Source of the DNA: Neoaquamicrobium sediminum
Lineage (GTDB): Bacteria; Pseudomonadota; Alphaproteobacteria; Rhizobiales; Rhizobiaceae
DNA: 64,000 nt
Reading direction: 5' to 3'
NCBI RefSeq assembly: GCF_013240295.1
Contig: NZ_JABETK010000002.1
Span: forward strand, 868,001-932,000
Part shown: in pieces, positions 9,355-18,536 of the stretch
Numbering within the stretch: position 1 is the stretch's first letter
How the letters are laid out: the number at the start of each line of letters is the position of its first letter
Notes under the pieces: generated by a model
Databases searched by the model: none
Seen by the model: only the letters and a program-made list of their open reading frames with translations
What the model was told of the DNA's origin: nothing
Program-made: the position numbers and the translations under genes

Positions 9355-10043
9355 CGGTCCTTTTCTATCTCGCCGCGGCCGTTCTCGTGTTGACGCTGCT
9401 GGGCGCAGCCTTTTTGCGCATGGATGCGAGACGCATTGCCGGCAGCATGAGGCTTGTCGGACCCATCGCGGTCGGCGGGCTTGGTGTAGGCTTGCTGCTG
9501 CTCGGCGCGGGGCTTGGCGGGATGCTGATCTCCACAGCACTCGCATGGCATCTTTCGGGGCGCATGCGCCGGCAGGCCCGTCCAACGCCCGGAAAGCGAT
9601 CCACGGTGCGCACCGCCGCGCTGGAGATGGAACTGGATCACGATTCCGGATCGCTTGAAGGGATCGTGCTTGTCGGGCGCTTCGAGGGGCGCGAGCTTGG
9701 CCAGCTCGAGCTCGATCAGTTGTTGCAGCTCGGCGGTGAACTCTCCGCCGACCCGGAAAGCATGCAGCTACTTGAGACCTATCTTGACGGCCGTTTTCCC
9801 GGCTGGCGTGACCACGCGCAGTCGGACATGGGCGGCGGGCAGGGTGGCACGCCAGCTTCTGGCCCCATGACTAAGCAGGAGGCCTACGAGATCCTTGGTC
9901 TTGAAGCTGGTGCCAGTGCGGCGGAGATCCGCAAGGCGCATCGCCGCCTGATGCAGCGCCTGCACCCCGACCTCGGCGGCACTTCTTTCCTTGCGGCGAG
10001 GATCAACGAGGCCAAGGAAGTTTTGCTGTCTGATCACAAATAA
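9351..10043 (+). CDS. Membrane-anchored J-domain (DnaJ-like) protein
   Basis: A 230-residue protein. Hydrophobic segments lie at about residues 2-20 and 38-66, a linker domain covers about 85-160, and the C-terminal J domain (about 174-230) starts EAYEILGLEAGASAAEIRKA and contains the HPD tripeptide in LHPDLGG. The layout resembles the Tim14/Pam18-like J-proteins common in alphaproteobacteria, which recruit DnaK to a membrane site. It overlaps the upstream VWA gene by 4 bases and is convergent with the carboxypeptidase gene ending at 10104. The client is unknown. Confidence 0.85.
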   Translation: MTVLFYLAAAVLVLTLLGAAFLRMDARRIAGSMRLVGPIAVGGLGVGLLLLGAGLGGMLISTALAWHLSGRMRRQARPTPGKRSTVRTAALEMELDHDSGSLEGIVLVGRFEGRELGQLELDQLLQLGGELSADPESMQLLETYLDGRFPGWRDHAQSDMGGGQGGTPASGPMTKQEAYEILGLEAGASAAEIRKAHRRLMQRLHPDLGGTSFLAARINEAKEVLLSDHK

Positions 10044-10103
10044 TCCCCTTCGACGTAGTGCCGACCCGGGCAGCCCGCGGCGCGGGCTGGTCCGAAAGCC
10101 TGC

Positions 10104-11510
10104 TTACGACCCCACTGCGTAGCAATCGATCTTCTGCTTCTTGAGCGCGTTGCAGGCGTTCCATGCCTGGTTCTTCGAAGCGAACCCGCCGAAGCGCGCG
10201 CGATAGTAGACGGTGCCCTTGTTGTCGAATTCCTCGATGAAGGCGTTCGCGGTGTTGAGGATGCGGGGCGCTTCCTTGCCGGTGCGCACGAGCGCGGCAA
10301 ACGCGTCGCTTTGCGACGGTGACGAAGCAACCTGCACCACCCAGCCGGAGGGCGCCGTGGACGAGGTCATAACGGGATCGATGTTGGCGTCGCCCTCGGC
10401 GGCGAAGCGGGCCTCAACGGCTGCTGCCGGTGTCGGTACCGGAGCAGACGGGATGGGAGCCGAAGGCGTCGGTGTCAGCGCGGCAACGGCTGCGGGCGTC
10501 GTCTCCTGTGCGTAGGCGACCAATGGTGCGCTGACTTCTTCCCGCGGCCGGAAGTCCGGCGTCGGAATGTTGCGGCTTGGCAGCGAGAAGGCGCTTGCGA
10601 CCACCGCGCCGGCACCCGGCGTCGGGCGCTGGGAGGCAATGAGCGCGCCGCCCCCGTTGCGGGAGGCCTTGGGCATGTAGTCGCGCAGCAGCGCGGCCAT
10701 GTGATCGTCGCGGCTGCGGCCGCTCTTTCCGCCCATGACCACGGCAACGACGCGTCGTCCATTGTCTTCCACCGACGTCACCAGGTTGAAGCCCGAGGCG
10801 CGGGTGTAACCGGTCTTGATGCCGTCGACGCCCTTGATCCGGCCGAACATCCGGTTGTGCGTGCTGATCGTCTGCTTGCCGTATTTGAAGGAGCGGGTGG
10901 AGAAATAGTCGTAATATTGCGGAAAATGCTCGCGCAGTGCGACACCCAGGATCGCCATGTCGCGCGCCGTCGTGTGCTGAGCGCTGTTGGGCAGGCCGTG
11001 CGCGTTGCGGAACTGGGTCGAGTTCATGCCGAGCTGGCGGGCCTTGGCCGTCATCATCCGCGCGAAGCCGGCCTCGGAGCCGCCGAGCATCTCGGCAACG
11101 GCCGTCGCGACATCATTGGCCGAACGCGTGACAAGCGCGCGGATGGCCGTGTCGACAGTGATCGAGCCGCCCGCCTTCACGCCCAGCTTCGTTGGCGGCT
11201 CAGCCGATGCATTCTTCGAGAAGGGGATGGCGGTCTTCGTCGAGATACGCCTCGCGTTCATCGCCTCGAAGATCATGTACACCGTCATCATCTTCGTCAG
11301 CGACGCAGGATAGCGCCGCTCGTCCGCATTGCGTGAGAACAGCACCTGACCGGTGCGCGCATCCATCACATAGGCCGCATAACGGGAATTGGCCGAAGCC
11401 GACCCTGCTCCTGCGACCGTGAACATTACGACCGCCAGCATGGCGACGAAAATGCTGCGAGTGTTCGAGATTTGCGAGATAAAGCCTGCCAACGCCTGAC
11501 GCACAACCAT
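10104..11510 (-). CDS. D-alanyl-D-alanine carboxypeptidase with C-terminal SPOR domain
   Basis: A 468-residue periplasmic low-molecular-weight penicillin-binding protein (peptidase S11). It trims the terminal D-Ala from peptidoglycan stem peptides. A hydrophobic N-terminal signal (about residues 18-40, ending SASA) is followed by SLTK (S70-K73), the SAN motif (130-132) and KTG (232-234), so the active site is complete. A Pro/Ala-rich linker (about 300-385) leads to a SPOR domain (about 388-468) that would bind denuded glycan at the septum. The gene is monocistronic, divergent from the phasin gene, and close to the mipZ cluster. Confidence 0.93.
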   Translation of the reverse strand: MVVRQALAGFISQISNTRSIFVAMLAVVMFTVAGAGSASANSRYAAYVMDARTGQVLFSRNADERRYPASLTKMMTVYMIFEAMNARRISTKTAIPFSKNASAEPPTKLGVKAGGSITVDTAIRALVTRSANDVATAVAEMLGGSEAGFARMMTAKARQLGMNSTQFRNAHGLPNSAQHTTARDMAILGVALREHFPQYYDYFSTRSFKYGKQTISTHNRMFGRIKGVDGIKTGYTRASGFNLVTSVEDNGRRVVAVVMGGKSGRSRDDHMAALLRDYMPKASRNGGGALIASQRPTPGAGAVVASAFSLPSRNIPTPDFRPREEVSAPLVAYAQETTPAAVAALTPTPSAPIPSAPVPTPAAAVEARFAAEGDANIDPVMTSSTAPSGWVVQVASSPSQSDAFAALVRTGKEAPRILNTANAFIEEFDNKGTVYYRARFGGFASKNQAWNACNALKKQKIDCYAVGS

Positions 11511-11689
11511 AGCTACACTTCTACTGATACTGACTGATGCCCAAACCCGCCCCCGGGATTGTCAGCCACGATAGAGGCGAGCCCGTTACCAATCCGTTTA
11601 TGGTAACCGGCCCGTTCACCAATTTTGTCAACTTCTAGGAAAGAAAGCGGCCTCGACAGCCAGCTGTTGATTGGACCCAGGGCGCCATA

Positions 11690-11717
11690 TTGACTTTTGT
11701 GCACTGCAACATAAATA
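11690..11717 (+). promoter_or_regulatory. Candidate phasin promoter (TTGACT - 16 bp - TAAATA)
   Basis: TTGACT at 11690-11695 and TAAATA at 11712-11717 are 16 bases apart, a good fit to a housekeeping alphaproteobacterial promoter. It lies about 58 bases before the phasin start codon, and the spacer contains the TGCACTGCA dyad described separately. The boxes are seen; activity is inferred. Confidence 0.5.
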
Positions 11718-11729
11718 GAGTGCAACGCA
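11700..11729 (+). promoter_or_regulatory. Candidate operator: two TGCA-type dyads over the phasin promoter
   Basis: TGCACTGCA (11700-11708) is a perfect inverted repeat around one base and lies between the -35 and -10 boxes. TGCAACGCA (11721-11729), a one-mismatch copy, lies 21 bases further on, about two helical turns. PhaR-type repressors of polyhydroxyalkanoate genes in alphaproteobacteria are known to bind TGC/GCA-rich sites at phasin promoters, so a PhaR site is a reasonable inference. No phaR gene is in this window. Confidence 0.42.
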
Positions 11730-11774
11730 TTAGGGATGCGGGAAACCCCACCTCCAACGGAAGGTAGCATTCAG

Positions 11775-12104
11775 ATGATTCAGTCGTTCGAAGACGCCAG
11801 CAAGGCTGGCAAGGAGTTCATGGACACCGGCCTCAAGAGCTTCGCCGCCATGTCGAAAAACGCGCAGGCGATTACCGTCGAGGCGACCGAGTACTCGAAG
11901 AAGGCATTCGAGAACGGCACCGCCGCTTTCGAGAAGCTGACGTCGGCCAAGTCGCTCGACAAGGCTGTCGAGATCCAGACCGACTACGCCAAGCAGGCTT
12001 ACGAGGGCTTTGTCGCACAGGCCACCAAGATGGGTGAGCTCTATGCCGAGATGGCCAAGGACGCCTACAAGCCCTTCGAATCGGTCGTCGCCAAGGCGAA
12101 GTAA
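11775..12104 (+). CDS. Phasin-family protein
   Basis: A 109-residue, almost wholly helical, lysine- and alanine-rich protein with the phasin pattern (SFEDASKAGKEFMDTGLKSF, later EYSKKAFENGTAAFEKL and a YAKQAYEGFVAQATKMGELY repeat-like helix). Phasins coat polyhydroxyalkanoate granules; some alphaproteobacterial members have other surface-binding roles. The ATG at 11775 is chosen over a frame opening 39 bases earlier because GGAAGG sits 8-13 bases upstream and the protein then begins MIQSFED like its relatives. It has its own promoter and terminator, so it is monocistronic. Confidence 0.9.
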   Translation: MIQSFEDASKAGKEFMDTGLKSFAAMSKNAQAITVEATEYSKKAFENGTAAFEKLTSAKSLDKAVEIQTDYAKQAYEGFVAQATKMGELYAEMAKDAYKPFESVVAKAK

Positions 12105-12149
12105 TCCGCTTCGAAATCGTTGTCGCGCGGGCTTTTGCCCGCCGAAATG

Positions 12150-12180
12150 CCCGGTCGCGGCTTCGCGGCCGGGTTTTTTG
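12150..12180 (+). terminator. Intrinsic terminator of the phasin gene
   Basis: A 10-bp stem (CCCGGTCGCG with CGCGGCCGGG, one G-U pair) and a GCTT loop at 12150-12173 are followed at once by six Ts (12174-12179). It is preceded by a smaller CGGGC-TTTT-GCCCG hairpin at about 12128-12142. Confidence 0.9.
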
Positions 12181-12353
12181 TCGTTTCAGGGTTCGAAGTG
12201 CGCTACGCCGCACCCGAATTCGCGCGTCTGTGACGTGAGCCGTATTGTCAGCAAGAAAGAAGGCCTTAAAATTTCATGATGAGTGCCTACATGACGTGCC
12301 TTGAAGGAAGCGCGCGCAACTGGAAGGATGCGGAAACGAGTGGCGGGGTACCC

Positions 12354-12704
12354 ATGCCGGAACTGGTGACGAGGATGCAAGGTGACGACGACCGGGCCAA
12401 CGGTCCCGGACGCGGCACCGCGGTCATCACCCGTACCAAGCCGAAAACCAAGAAGCCGTCGCTCTACCGCGTGCTCATCCTCAACGACGACTACACCCCG
12501 ATGGAATTCGTGGTCCATGTGCTGGAGCGTTTCTTCCAGAAGGATCGCGAGGCCGCGACCCGCATCATGTTGCATGTTCACAATCACGGTGTCGGTGAAT
12601 GCGGGGTCTATACATATGAGGTGGCTGAGACCAAAGTGACTCAAGTCATGGATTTCGCCCGCCAGCACCAGCATCCGCTGCAATGCGTGATGGAAAAGAA
12701 ATGA
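12354..12704 (+). CDS. clpS: ATP-dependent Clp protease adaptor ClpS
   Basis: A 116-residue ClpS. It binds N-degron substrates and hands them to ClpAP. The conserved core runs [20 protein letters not shown], then the [23 protein letters not shown] region and ends [10 protein letters not shown]. The start at 12354 gives the family's usual length with a disordered N-terminus. The frame is open back to 12276, where AAGAAGG precedes an ATG pair, giving a 142-residue form, and an ATG at 12375 is also possible. clpA begins 8 bases after the stop, so both form one operon. Confidence 0.92.
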   Translation: MPELVTRMQGDDDRANGPGRGTAVITRTKPKTKKPSLYRVLILNDDYTPMEFVVHVLERFFQKDREAATRIMLHVHNHGVGECGVYTYEVAETKVTQVMDFARQHQHPLQCVMEKK

Positions 12705-12712
12705 GGTTCTGA

Positions 12713-15183
12713 ATGCCGGCTTTCTCGCAAGGCCTCGAACGGGCGCTGCATCAGGCGCTGACATTTGCAAACGAGCGTCACCACGAATATGCGACGCTCG
12801 AACACCTGCTGCTCGCGCTGCTTGACGACGGTGATGCCGCCGCCGTCATGCGTGCATGCAACGTCAATCTCGAAGAATTGAAGCAGACCGTCCTGTCCTA
12901 CATCGACACCGAGCTCGACAATCTCGTCACCGGCTATGATGAAGACTCCAAGCCGACGGCAGGCTTCCAGCGCGTGATCCAGCGCGCGGTCATCCATGTC
13001 CAGTCATCCGGTCGCGAGGAAGTGTCCGGCGCCAACGTGCTCGTCGCGATCTTCGCCGAGCGCGAAAGCCACGCCGCCTATTTCCTCCAGGAACAGCAGA
13101 TGACGCGTTACGACGCGGTCAACTACATCAGCCACGGCATCGCGAAGCGGCCGGGCTCGTCGGAGGCCCGCGCGCCGCGCGGGGCCGAGGATGAGCAGGG
13201 CGGCCAGCCCGGCGTGGGCGAGGGCGAGGACGGCGGCAAGAAGAAGCAGCAGGACGCCCTGACGGCCTACTGCGTGAACCTCAACGCCAAGGCCCGGCAG
13301 GGCAAGATCGATCCTCTGATCGGCCGCGAGTCGGAGATCAACCGGACGATCCAGGTGCTCTGCCGCCGCTCCAAGAACAATCCGCTCTATGTGGGTGACC
13401 CCGGCGTCGGCAAGACAGCGATCGCCGAAGGGCTCGCCAAGCGAATCGTCGAAGGCGACGTGCCGGAAGTGCTTCACGATGCCACCATCTTCGCGCTCGA
13501 CATGGGCACGCTGCTGGCAGGCACGCGTTACCGCGGCGACTTCGAGGAGCGGCTGAAGCAGGTCGTGAAGGAGCTTGAAGATTACCCCGGGGCGGTCCTC
13601 TTCATCGACGAGATCCACACGGTGATCGGCGCCGGCGCGACGTCGGGCGGGGCGATGGACGCCTCCAACCTTCTCAAGCCGGCCCTGTCGTCGGGTGCGA
13701 TCCGCTGCATCGGCTCGACCACCTACAAGGAGTTCCGCCAGTTCTTCGAGAAGGACAGGGCTCTTGTCCGCCGCTTCCAGAAGATCGACGTGAACGAGCC
13801 TTCGGTCGAGGACGCGATCTCGATCATGAAGGGGCTGAAGCCCTATTTCGAGAAATTCCACAAGGTGAAGTACACCAACGAGGCCATCAAGGCCGCGGTG
13901 GAGCTGTCGTCGCGCTACATCAGCGACCGCAAGTTGCCCGACAAGGCGATCGACGTGATCGACGAGACGGGTGCCTCGCAGATGCTGCTGCCCGAATCGC
14001 GCCGCAAGAAGACGATCTCGATCAAGGAGATCGAGGCTACCGTCGCGACGATGGCGCGCATTCCGCCCAAGACTGTCTCCGCCGATGACGAGAAGGTTCT
14101 CGCCAGCCTGGAGGAGGAGCTGAAGCGCGTCGTCTACGGGCAGGATACGGCAATCACGGCGCTGTCGTCGGCGATCAAGCTGGCGCGTGCCGGGCTGCGC
14201 GAACCGGAGAAGCCGATCGGCTCCTACCTGTTCTCTGGCCCCACCGGCGTCGGCAAGACCGAAGTCGCCAAGCAGCTCGCCGCCTCTCTCGGCGTCGAAC
14301 TGCTGCGCTTCGACATGTCGGAATATATGGAGCGCCACACGGTCTCGCGGCTGATCGGCGCACCTCCCGGCTATGTCGGCTTCGACCAGGGCGGGCTCCT
14401 GACCGACGGCGTCGACCAGCATCCGCATTGCGTGCTGCTGCTGGATGAGATCGAGAAGGCGCATCCGGACCTGTTCAACATCCTATTGCAGGTGATGGAC
14501 CACGGCAGGCTGACGGACCACAACGGAAAGCAGATCGATTTCCGCAACGTGATCCTCATCATGACGACCAATGCGGGCGCGGCCGACCTGGCCAAGGCTG
14601 CAATCGGCTTCGGCTCGTCCAAGCGCGACAGCGACGACATGGAGGCGATCAACCGGCTGTTCACGCCGGAGTTCCGCAACCGTCTCGACGCGATCATCCC
14701 GTTCGGCTCGCTGCCGGTGCCGGTGATCCACCAGGTGGTGCAGAAGTTCGTGATGCAGCTCGAGGCGCAGCTCGCCGAGCGCCGCGTCACCTTCGACCTA
14801 ACGCCGGAGGCAATCGCCTGGCTTGCCGACAAGGGTTACGACGAGCGCATGGGAGCACGTCCGCTCTCCCGCGTCATCCAGGAGCACATCAAGAAGCCTC
14901 TGGCCGACGAGGTGCTTTTCGGCAGACTGAAGAAGGGCGGCACGGTGCGCGTCTCGGTGATCAAGACCGAGGCCGGCATCGAGGTTCTCAACCTCGAGGC
15001 GCTTGCCGACGAGACGCCGGTTAAGCCGAAGAAGGAAGACCCCGAGGAACGGCCCGTAAAGCGTAAGGCGGCCAAGAAGAAGGCACCGGCAAAGGCGACG
15101 GCATCTGCAGCCAAGCCGAAGAGCGAGCCGAAGGGCAAGCAGCCCCCAAGCGCAGCATCGTTCCCCAACTGCCGCGCAAGTAA
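12713..15183 (+). CDS. clpA: ATP-dependent Clp protease ATP-binding subunit ClpA (one-base frameshift in the C-terminal tail)
   Basis: An AAA+ unfoldase of about 823 residues. The N domain (residues 1-145) binds ClpS. NBD1 has Walker [10 protein letters not shown] near residue 229 and [11 protein letters not shown]2 has GPTGVGKTE near 507. The IGFGSS loop near residue 627 is the ClpP-docking motif. After a lysine/alanine-rich tail the expected alphaproteobacterial ending ([11 protein letters not shown] then TAA at 15181-15183) lies in the next frame. The shift falls in the CCCCC run at 15143-15147, where one more C restores it. As written the frame would read on to 15367 with unrelated residues, into the azlC start. 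The enzymatic part is unaffected. Confidence 0.94.
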
Positions 15184-15291
15184 CGACCGATCCGTGACGG
15201 GCCGCAAAGCCCGTCACGGCCTCTCGCGCTGCGCCCGCGAAAGTTGCGGGATCGGCGACGAGCCATATCGCGCTGAATCGTTCCGTGTGAT

Positions 15292-16056
15292 ATGCGGCCA
15301 CCAGATATGGCCGAAGACTTCCCGAATTCTCCCCGCAAGGCTTCCGATTACCGGCGCTGGTTCCTGAAAGGCGTCGTCGCATCGGCGTCGATACCGGCGC
15401 TGATTCTGATGAGTGCGTTCGTCGGCTTCGCGGGCCTTGCACGCGAGGCGGGCATCACGCTGCCGCAGGCGGTGTTCATGACCGGCATGGTCTGGGCGCT
15501 GCCGGCCAAGGTGGTGCTGATCGGCGCGATCATCTCGGGAAGCTCGCTGCCCGCGGCCGCCTTTGCGGTCGCGCTCTCCTCCGTGCGGCTGACGCCGATG
15601 GTTGTGTCCCTCGTTCCCGAAATGAAGACCGAACGGACGCGGCCGTGGGTGCTTTACCTGCTTTCGCATTTCGTGGCGGTAACGTCCTGGGTGCTTGCGA
15701 TGGAGCATCTGCGGACCGTGCCGCGCGACATGCGCACGGTCTATTATGGCGGCCTCGGCGGGACACTCGTGGTCACCAACATGATCGTGGTGACGGTCAT
15801 GTATGCGGTTGCGGGCAGCCTGCCGCCGGTGCTTTCGGCAGCGCTGCTGATGCTGACCCCGATCTATTTCCTGACGTCTCTGTGGGGCTCGGCGCGCGAA
15901 AGCGCCGGTCATTTCGCGATGATCTTCGGGCTCGTGCTCGGCCCCCTGTTCCACGTCGTCCTGCCCGGTTTCGATCTGCTGGCCGCTGGCGTCATCGGCG
16001 GGGCCGCTGCGTATCTGGTCCACAGGATGCGCAAGGGCAGGGGAGCAGCGACATGA
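15292..16056 (+). CDS. azlC: AzlC-family branched-chain amino-acid exporter, large subunit
   Basis: A membrane protein of 254 residues (249 if it starts at the ATG at 15307, in MAEDFPN). It has about seven or eight hydrophobic segments and the AzlC-family middle VGFAGLAREAGITLPQAVFM and HFAMIFGLVLGPLFHV. AzlCD pairs (BrnFE in Corynebacterium) export branched-chain amino acids and methionine. Neither start has a strong Shine-Dalgarno site. The stop overlaps the azlD start codon (ATGA), typical of the pair. Confidence 0.9.
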   Translation: MRPPDMAEDFPNSPRKASDYRRWFLKGVVASASIPALILMSAFVGFAGLAREAGITLPQAVFMTGMVWALPAKVVLIGAIISGSSLPAAAFAVALSSVRLTPMVVSLVPEMKTERTRPWVLYLLSHFVAVTSWVLAMEHLRTVPRDMRTVYYGGLGGTLVVTNMIVVTVMYAVAGSLPPVLSAALLMLTPIYFLTSLWGSARESAGHFAMIFGLVLGPLFHVVLPGFDLLAAGVIGGAAAYLVHRMRKGRGAAT

Positions 16057-16415
16057 CTTTCGATGCTTTCGACGCCTGGTGGTGGCCTTACCTGTTCATC
16101 CTCGTTGGCGGCTGGCTGGCGACAGACGCATGGCGCTTTCTTGGTGTCTATCTGGGCGGACGGCTGCGGGACGATACCGATGCGCTGGTTCTCGTTCGCG
16201 CGCTGGCGACCGCCCTTGTCGCCGCCGTCATCGGGAACCTGATCGTATTCCCCAGCGGGGCGCTGGCAGCCGCGCCGCTGGCGCTGAGGCTGCTGGCTGC
16301 GGCTGCGGGTTTCGGCGCCTACCTGCTGGTGCGCAAGAGCGTGGTGGTGGGCATCCTGACGGCGGAGGCCGTGCTGATCGCCGGCCTCTATGCGATCGGG
16401 TTCAACGGCGGATAA
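16053..16415 (+). CDS. azlD: AzlD-family branched-chain amino-acid exporter, small subunit
   Basis: A 120-residue membrane protein with four hydrophobic segments, starting MTFDAFDAWWWPYLFILVGG. It overlaps azlC by 4 bases and completes the two-component exporter. The length and the pair arrangement match AzlD/BrnE. Its TAA stop abuts, without any gap, the stop of the convergent HIT gene. Confidence 0.87.
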   Translation: MTFDAFDAWWWPYLFILVGGWLATDAWRFLGVYLGGRLRDDTDALVLVRALATALVAAVIGNLIVFPSGALAAAPLALRLLAAAAGFGAYLLVRKSVVVGILTAEAVLIAGLYAIGFNGG

Positions 16416-16850
16416 TCACGCCGAACCGAGCGCAGCCCTGATCTTTTCGGCATTGGCCGCCAGCACGGCCTGATCCTCCATCTGCCCGGTATGGGGCTTG
16501 AGGCTGACACCGTCGAAGCGCGGGATGATGTGGACGTGCAGGTGGAATACCACCTGTCCGCCGGCCGCTTCGTTGAACTGCTGCACAGTGACGCCATCTG
16601 CCGAAAACGCTTTCATGACGGCCCGGGCGAGTTTCTGGGTCGTGGCCATCACCCCGGCAAGGCTGTCTGCGTCCACGTCGAGGATGTTTCGCGACGGCTT
16701 TTTCGGGATCACGAGGCAATGGCCGTTTCCGCGCGGCATAATGTCCATGAAGGCAAAGGTGTCGGCGTCTTCGTAGACTTTGTGTGCCGGCATGTCGCCG
16801 CGCAGGATCTTGGCAAAGACGTTGTCGGGATCGTAGGCGGGCTGGATCAT
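16416..16850 (-). CDS. HIT-family protein (histidine triad hydrolase)
   Basis: A 144-residue protein of the Hint branch: N-terminal DNVFAKILRGDMPAHKVYED (about residues 9-28) and the catalytic triad motif HLHVHIIPR with H103, H105 and H107. The family hydrolyses nucleoside phosphoramidates and adenylylated compounds. The ATG at 16850 is chosen because GAGGA lies immediately upstream and MIQPAYDPDN matches known starts; the frame is open another 90 bases without similarity. It is divergent from the SMR gene across 88 bases. Confidence 0.92.
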   Translation of the reverse strand: MIQPAYDPDNVFAKILRGDMPAHKVYEDADTFAFMDIMPRGNGHCLVIPKKPSRNILDVDADSLAGVMATTQKLARAVMKAFSADGVTVQQFNEAAGGQVVFHLHVHIIPRFDGVSLKPHTGQMEDQAVLAANAEKIRAALGSA

Positions 16851-16938
16851 CGTTTCCTCGGTGATTGCAGAATGGTCGCCGCATGTTTCGGTGCTGGCCT
16901 CGTCTGCGTCAACCTCGGTCGATCGCACAGGTGCCGTC

Positions 16939-17268
16939 ATGAACTACGTTTTTCTCTCGGTCGCGATCGTCTTCGAAGTCATTGCAACGACAGCGCTCAA
17001 ACAGACCGAAGGCTTTACCCGGTTGCTGCCATCGCTGGTGACCGTCGGCGGCTATGCGCTCGCCTTCTATTTCCTGTCGCTGCCGCTCAGGGCGCTACCG
17101 GTGGGCATCATCTATGCAATCTGGTCCGGTGTCGACATCGTGCTGATTACCGCCATCGGATGGATCCGGTTCCGCCAGGTGCTGGATCCGGCCGCGATGA
17201 TCGGTATCGCGCTCATCATCGCCGGCGTTCTTGTCATCAACCTGTTTTCGGACACGCTCGCCCACTGA
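16939..17268 (+). CDS. SMR-family (EmrE/SugE-like) small multidrug transporter
   Basis: A 109-residue protein with four transmembrane helices. The membrane-embedded glutamate E13 (VFEVIATTALK) and the later VGIIYAIWSGVDIV segment with its tryptophan are conserved in small multidrug resistance proteins, which exchange protons for cationic drugs or guanidinium. Length equals the family standard (105-115). The upstream in-frame stretch from 16861 is rejected because it overlaps the divergent gene's promoter and is not hydrophobic. The stop is only 5 bases from that of the convergent FemAB-like gene. Confidence 0.92.
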   Translation: MNYVFLSVAIVFEVIATTALKQTEGFTRLLPSLVTVGGYALAFYFLSLPLRALPVGIIYAIWSGVDIVLITAIGWIRFRQVLDPAAMIGIALIIAGVLVINLFSDTLAH

Positions 17269-17273
17269 CCGGT

Positions 17274-18476
17274 TCAGGCTTTTTTGAACGGCGCGCGCTC
17301 TTCCAGGTAGCCGCCGATCATCTCGACCTCGCGGCGTTCGCGGTCGAGATAGTCCGCCACAGCATGGCGCAGCCCCGGATGGGCGATGTGGTGAGCGGAA
17401 TGTGTCGTCACCGGACGGTAGCCGCGCGCCAGCTTGTGCTCGCCCTGCGCGCCGGCTTCCACGGTCTTGAGTCCCTTTGCGATCGCGAAGTCTATGGCCT
17501 GATGGTAGCAGACCTCGAAGTGCAGGAACGGATGATCCTCGATGCAGCCCCAGTTGCGTCCGTAGAGCGTCTCCGAGCCGATGAAATTGATCGCTCCGGC
17601 GACATAGCGCCCGTCCCGTCGCGCCATAACCAGGAGGATATCATCGGCCATGCGCTCGCCGACCAGCGAGAAAAAGTGCCGGTTGAGATAGGGGCGTCCC
17701 CATTTGCGCCCGCCGGTATCCATATAGAAGGCATAGAAGTCGTCCCATGCGCCCTCGGTCAGGTCGCTTCCCGTCAGCCAGTCGATCTCGATGCCGGACG
17801 CCAGGGCCTCCCGTCTTTCGCGCTTCAGCGCCTTGCGCTTGCGTGAGGCGAGCGTGTCAAGGAAGTCGCCATAGGAGCTATAGCCTTCATTGAAGAAGTG
17901 GAACTGCTGGTCGGTCCGGTGCAGGAAACCGGCCTGTTCGAGGACCTCAACATCGCGGGTATCGGCGAACGTGACGTGTACGGATGACGCGCCGATCCGC
18001 GCGCAAAGCGCTTTCAGACCTTCAGCAAGAGCCTGCCGGGCCGCTGAACCGTCACTATCGCGCGGGGTCAGTAATCGAGGTCCGGTCGCAGGCGTGAACG
18101 GCACCGAAACCTGCAGCTTCGGATAATACGCTCCGCCGGCCCGCTCGAAAGCATCGGCCCAGCCATGATCGAAGACGTACTCTCCCTGGCTGTGGTTCTT
18201 CAGATAGCAGGGAACGGCGCCGATGAGCGTGCCGTCCGGTGTCTCCAGCCTCAGGTGCTGCGCCAACCAGCCCGTGCGGCGGTCGGCACACCCGCTCTCC
18301 TCAAGAGAAAGCAGAAAATCATATGATATGAACGGGTTGTAGGGTGTTGTTGAATCGCCGCGCGTGGTCCCGGCGAGAGCGTCCCATTCACTGCGGGAGA
18401 ACGCCGCCATGCTCGGCACGACGCGAATGACGAATTCGCCGCCGGATTGCGCTTCCTCGTCGCAACTATCGCTCAT
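17274..18476 (-). CDS. FemAB-like / DUF482 GNAT-fold protein
   Basis: A 400-residue protein of the DUF482 (FemAB_like, peptidogalycan biosynthesis) family. Marks are NPFISYDFLLSLEESG (about 47-62), VFDHGWADAFERAGGAYYPKLQ (about 100-121), TLASRKRKALKRERR (about 209-223) and the late VEAGAQGEHKLARGY. The GNAT-related fold implies acyl or aminoacyl transfer, but no substrate is proven. It is the third gene of a minus-strand group: ridA, GDPD, then this gene after a 60-base gap. Confidence 0.88.
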   Translation of the reverse strand: MSDSCDEEAQSGGEFVIRVVPSMAAFSRSEWDALAGTTRGDSTTPYNPFISYDFLLSLEESGCADRRTGWLAQHLRLETPDGTLIGAVPCYLKNHSQGEYVFDHGWADAFERAGGAYYPKLQVSVPFTPATGPRLLTPRDSDGSAARQALAEGLKALCARIGASSVHVTFADTRDVEVLEQAGFLHRTDQQFHFFNEGYSSYGDFLDTLASRKRKALKRERREALASGIEIDWLTGSDLTEGAWDDFYAFYMDTGGRKWGRPYLNRHFFSLVGERMADDILLVMARRDGRYVAGAINFIGSETLYGRNWGCIEDHPFLHFEVCYHQAIDFAIAKGLKTVEAGAQGEHKLARGYRPVTTHSAHHIAHPGLRHAVADYLDRERREVEMIGGYLEERAPFKKA

Positions 18477-18536
18477 GGCTTCTTAGATACGACAGCCGTT
18501 GTGCGATGCAAGATGGCTGCGGCTCGATTTGGCGCC

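Noticed and set aside
13004..14464. 486-codon open frame on the minus strand inside clpA
   Set aside because: It is antisense to a clearly coding AAA+ gene, Arg/Asp-rich and without family motifs: a shadow of high-GC codon usage.
16491..17846. 451-codon plus-strand frame across the HIT, SMR and FemAB-like genes
   Set aside because: It runs through three well-supported genes in other frames and looks like no protein family.
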